This document shows, piece after piece, positions 60,899 to 64,000 of a DNA stretch of 64,000 bases. The DNA is from Limonium bicolor (lineage: Eukaryota > Streptophyta > Magnoliopsida > Caryophyllales > Plumbaginaceae), in NCBI GenBank assembly GCA_023374045.1, contig CM041777.1, positions 109,457,588 to 109,521,587 on the forward strand, written 5' to 3'. The position numbers and the translations under genes are program-made. Position 1 is the stretch's first letter, and each line of letters starts with the position of its first letter. The notes under the pieces were generated by a model. It made no database searches. It was not told the origin of the DNA and worked only from the letters and a program-made list of their open reading frames with translations.

Positions 60899-62622
60899 TC
60901 ACTGTTTAGCTTTAGGTACCCAAACTAGCCTAGGTCCTGTTTTATGATGGAAGTGCGAATGTTTGTTGTTTGTATTGGCCCTAGACTGACGCGAATTGTC
61001 AATGAAAGATTTCCTAAAGTATAAACTCCTACAAAAACCAATACTATGACCGTGTCTATGGCAATATCGACAGAAAAATGTTGACTTGGAATATTGGGCA
61101 TTTGAGACCTTCCTCACTGGTGTATGAACAGATGTGGCATTTTTCTTCTTCCCGGTTAGCATCTGAGTTAAATCTGCCTTCCCAGTGTACCAAGCGGGAT
61201 TTCGTGGCATAGCTATTTCTCTTTCTCTCCTAGTTCTAGACAGATTATCTTCTAACACCTCATTTTGCTTTCTTAAGTTCTCATGCCTTTCTTGTAATGT
61301 CTTGAATTATGATTGAACCCAAGCAGGTAACATGCAACTCTCTCTTTTATTGGTTTGACAAACTTAATAGTAGATTTTTCTTTAGCCAGAGATTCAGTTT
61401 TAGACTCTATGGGACTGTCTATCTTGACAATTTAGACTCAGCAGTTTTATCTTAGCGACGGCAGTTGTTAATAGACTAAAAATTTCTTTCTTTGACAAAG
61501 AATTAAAAGCATCTTCTATGAGTTCAGGACTTACCTCGTCTGCTTCTAGGATCTCTTGCCATCCATCTTTTGCCATCATGCAGAAGTTCCTATCTGACAT
61601 CGTATTGATTCTTTCATCATCTTCAACCACAGCGGTCATGCACACCTGTGCTGTTTCTTCTGCCTCTGAGTCCTCATATGACTCCTCCTGTCCCCACGCT
61701 GCTGTTGCCGCCTCAGTAAAATTCTTGATTTTGTCACGGAAATCATCCTTTGATTTTAATATACAGTCCTTCACCACATGTCCAGGTTTGTTACAACGGA
61801 AGCAAATGATTTGTTCCTTCTTAGACTTGAATCTATCAGACCTGGACCCAGACCCTCTTCTTCCGCCGAATATCCTCCTGATTCCATTAGCTATCATTGT
61901 AATCTCTTCATCCTCATTTGCGTCATCATCTTCCTTATCACTTGATATCTTCTTTGCCTTTAGTGCCAAATCCTTATTAACATTCAGACCAACTAATCCA
62001 TCTTTCATCTTGCCTTCGTACACGGTTAGTTCAGACCCCAGTTCTTCAAAGGACAATTTCGACAGATCCTTCGTAGACTCCAAAACGGTAGTAAGTTCAG
62101 CCATTCTTTGCACAAACTATCCAGAAACCTCTCGTTTATTTGAGCATTATCCAGAGTTACTCCGACAGCCTTGAGCTCACATAAAATCTTATCAAATTTT
62201 TCTATTGTCTCCGAAATCGTTTCGCCCTCATCCATTTTAAATTATCAAGTTGTCTCTTGAGTTGCTTACCCTTAGCTTTCTTGACTGAGTCTGTACCTGC
62301 GTAAGCCGTCTTAAGGAATTCCCAGACCTCTTTTGCAGTGCGTAAACCCAAGACTTTCTGTTGGTCTGAGTCTGACAGGGAGGACATTATAACTCTCGAG
62401 CTTGTCGATTCTTGCTTATCAACTTGTTATCATTCTCACCCCAGCTTGACTTTGGATTATCCTTGGTGACTCCTTCTTCAACATATTTCGGTTTAGGTCT
62501 CCTTCAGTCACTACATCCCAAAGCTGAAGATCGATGGAAATTAGTTGATCCTCCATCTGTTCACACCAACTAGTATAGTTGAACTTGGTCAACTTAGGCG
62601 GTTTGACACTGTAGGTATTCAT
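60899..62622 (-). pseudogene. Copia2 gag with two CCHC knuckles, frameshifted
   Basis: It starts MNTYSVKPPKLTKFNYTSWC at 62622, the usual opening of copia gag. KEVWEFLKTAYAGTDS, FDKILCELKAVGVTL and INERFLDSL follow. A first knuckle is CFRCNKPGHVVKDC (about 61790), then an acidic stretch. A second is CRYCHRHGHSIGFC (about 61050), near the protease junction. The pieces 62622-62419, 62387-62202, 62235-62026, 62113-61400 and 61258-60899 lie in changing frames, so at least four indels or stops separate them. Both zinc knuckles keep the full C-x2-C-x4-H-x4-C spacing. Confidence 0.88.
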
Positions 62623-62668
62623 CTCGACCTACCCTGAGAAATTTTTCTCCGAATTTAGGGTAACCTTG

Positions 62669-62680
62669 CTCTGATACCTA
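62669..62680 (-). other. Primer-binding site of Copia2
   Basis: On the minus strand, AGGTATCAGAGCAAGG follows the 5' LTR by one or two bases. It matches the plant initiator-Met tRNA site TGGTATCAGAGC except at its first base. Confidence 0.85.
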
Positions 62681-62681
62681 T

Positions 62682-63242
62682 TGAAGAAACCTACTGTGTG
62701 AGAATAGAACTGAGAAGATACGGTGACAATAAAAGAACTCGGAAACTCAGACTATTACTCAGAATCTCGTATCACAATCGATACACAATGGGCACGTAGT
62801 GTGTTCACCACACCACCTTTACACGATTTAAAACCTCAACACGTTAAGAGTACAACCCACTCTTAACACCTCACACTCTAAGTATACCTTGCATTACTAA
62901 TCACGTTTCAGTATGCAACTGACCTCACTCATGTAATTCTTTAACACTCAAACCCTATGCGGCGTATTGCCTTTCTGTTTTATCGTTCTCTCTCTTTTCT
63001 CCTCTCTCCCCAAAAACGCTCTCAAACCCTAGAGTTGCCGTCTCATATATATAGCGAGGCTATAGATTACATCTCATAAAACATAGATTTTATTTATCTT
63101 TAACAGATAGATAAAATCACATTTAAGATATTCTATCCGCTTTGTTAGTTTCCTCGGTTTTGGACTGGCATGCGGATCTCAATATTGCTTCTTCACGCTC
63201 ATCAGTTTGAAGCTGAGTTTGCCGATCAAAATTACATCAACA
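62682..63242 (-). repeat. 5' LTR of Copia2
   Basis: 561 bp. The partner LTR is 54277-54842. It should carry the promoter on the minus strand, but I cannot point to a certain TATA box. Confidence 0.95.
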
Positions 63243-63404
63243 CTCTTTCAACCTAGTCTCTACAACATTTGCAAACTCGGCGTACGTAATATCCATTTCG
63301 ATATCCAAATCGAAATGTTCAGTTGAATATGTTCTGACAAAATACAAACCTGAATCGTTGGTGATTGACTCAATGTCAAGCAAGATAGTGCAAGGGATCT
63401 CCAT

Positions 63405-64000
63405 TGATGAAATGCGTCGATGAAGTGCAGCAAGAGATATGGATTACTTTGAAATATAGTACTAACAATGGTTGTAGGTAGTTATTCGTGTAAGTGAAAG
63501 TACAACACTTGCTGTATTTATATCCATAAGATAAGTGAGTATTTATGCATTGAGAATAAAGATTGCTTTGAAAAACCGCAGTTGGTATTCCACACGATAG
63601 TCCACATGCAAGGAATAATTAAAGCTTCATTTTTTGGCAAAGACAATATTCCAAGATAAGGAATTGTATTCTATTGCAATGTAGCAGAAAAAATTCAATT
63701 ATAAAAGCGGTACACGGTGTACTAATGTCGTCACCTCTCCTTTCCTCGACTGTTCCACGATATTCAATTCATATTACATTTCCTCACCGCTCCTCAACTG
63801 GTGAACCATAGATCAGAGTGATGTTTTCGACCAAAATGTGGATGGCTTTGTACCGAGAGATGATATATCCTTAAACACTTTCTTAATGTGTACTTGGTCA
63901 ATGACATCATGCTCAGAAAAGGTGTACAAGTTGTGGTAATTAGTAAGGCTACTAACCTTCCTCTGACTTGCTCTACGGAAGGAGTTCTTGTCAACCACTA
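63405..64000. other. Flank of the split MULE2 gene, no gene recognised
   Basis: Immediately upstream of the minus-strand accessory gene and therefore its probable promoter and leader. Two short overlapping minus-strand frames at 63794-63998 lack known motifs. The right end of MULE2 must lie here or beyond the window; no inverted counterpart of the 50817-50995 hairpin was seen. Confidence 0.4.

Larger units (their letters stand above)
54277..63242 (-). mobile_element. Young Ty1/copia retrotransposon, 8.97 kb, with extra ORF (Copia2)
   Basis: LTRs are 54277-54842 (3') and 62682-63242 (5' for this minus-strand element). They start TGTTGATG and end TTTCTTCA in element orientation. The target duplication is CTCTT (54272-54276, 63243-63247). 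By eye the LTRs differ by two substitutions and four tiny indels over about 560 bp, so insertion is recent. Order on the minus strand: PBS, gag, protease, integrase, reverse transcriptase, RNase H, a 1-kb spacer, a 453-codon ORF, the polypurine tract and the 3' LTR. Integrase upstream of reverse transcriptase defines Ty1/copia. Gag and pol carry several indels and stops. Confidence 0.95.
53988..63404 (-). pseudogene. N-terminal-domain-only accessory gene of MULE2, split by Copia2
   Basis: On the minus strand, MEIPCTILLDIESITNDSG starts at 63404 and runs to the CTCTT target site at 63243 (54 codons, ending RLKE). Reading resumes in frame at 54271 as RYGYHCVVESILHRLL, then PLQINRDVDVGTMIERFIYN. 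One base must be skipped near 54122 to continue as LEFYVVYAFREVTPQ and reach an acidic end DDSESEG at the stop at 53988. Total length is about 148 residues. It parallels the MULE2 transposase N-terminus: M-D/E-IPCT start, G-I/L-YF, a V...L.....Y pattern, PL-x-I-N, a V-x-x-MI-x-x-FI block, and LIEFE against LEFYV followed by acid. It has no catalytic domain. The Copia2 insertion destroys it in this copy. A role in regulating or dimerising with the transposase is conjecture. Confidence 0.7.

Noticed and set aside
61518..62174. 218-codon plus-strand frame
   Set aside because: It is the antisense of Copia2 gag. The minus-strand frame contains the CCHC knuckle.

Overview
This looks like a gene-poor, AT-rich stretch of a flowering-plant nuclear genome, probably a eudicot. 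It has short exons with GT..AG introns, a plant-type cytosolic Nudix hydrolase, Stowaway/Tourist-like MITEs, Mutator-like, CACTA and hAT DNA transposons, plant L1-type LINE remnants, and Ty1/copia elements primed by an initiator-Met tRNA. Nothing in the sequence fixes the species. The only non-transposon genes I can defend are two copies of one eight-exon Nudix hydrolase gene, about 31 kb apart in the same orientation. The right copy (33250-36236) is intact. The left copy (1966-5158) has lost one base in its last exon and is truncated.

Layout: 0.4-11 kb holds the damaged Nudix copy and small transposons: hAT-like at 441-1041, 2481-2928 and 6927-7521; Harbinger-like at 5904-6705; a solo LTR at 7773-8473; a LINE endonuclease remnant; and Stowaway-like MITEs. 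11.3-18.4 kb is a complete 7.06-kb Mutator-like element (MULE1) with terminal inverted repeats of about 970 bp, a frameshifted transposase, and a convergent small zinc-finger/membrane protein gene. 19.5-20.8 kb is a smaller MULE carrying what looks like a decayed relative of that small gene. 21.4-23.7 kb has a hAT-like element and a 1.5-kb CACTA derivative. 26.6-32.5 kb is a 5.6-kb CACTA derivative with a TNPA/Ulp1-protease gene, nested in a Harbinger-like MITE. 33.2-36.2 kb is the intact Nudix gene, with a 533-bp palindromic transposon in intron 7.

37.8-38.9 kb is another MULE-type MITE. 39.4-47.4 kb is a degenerate LINE split by a gag-only copia element (40042-43912, target duplication GATGG) and by a hAT element. 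It lies between copies of a repeat that carries tRNA-Lys-like remnants. 49.7-50.3 kb is an inverted-repeat element with a core of ACATGTAC motifs. 51.1-63.4 kb is a second, divergent Mutator-type unit (MULE2): a broken transposase on the plus strand, converging on a minus-strand gene that encodes only a version of the transposase's N-terminal domain. That second gene is cut in two by a young 8.97-kb copia element (54277-63242, target duplication CTCTT), which carries an additional intact 453-codon ORF between pol and the 3' LTR.

The most interesting biology is the two-gene organisation of both MULEs (transposase plus a different convergent accessory gene in each), the extra ORF of the young copia element, and the Ulp1-type protease carried by the CACTA derivative. 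Many coding lesions are single-base indels, some in homopolymer runs, so consensus error should be excluded before every element is declared dead.
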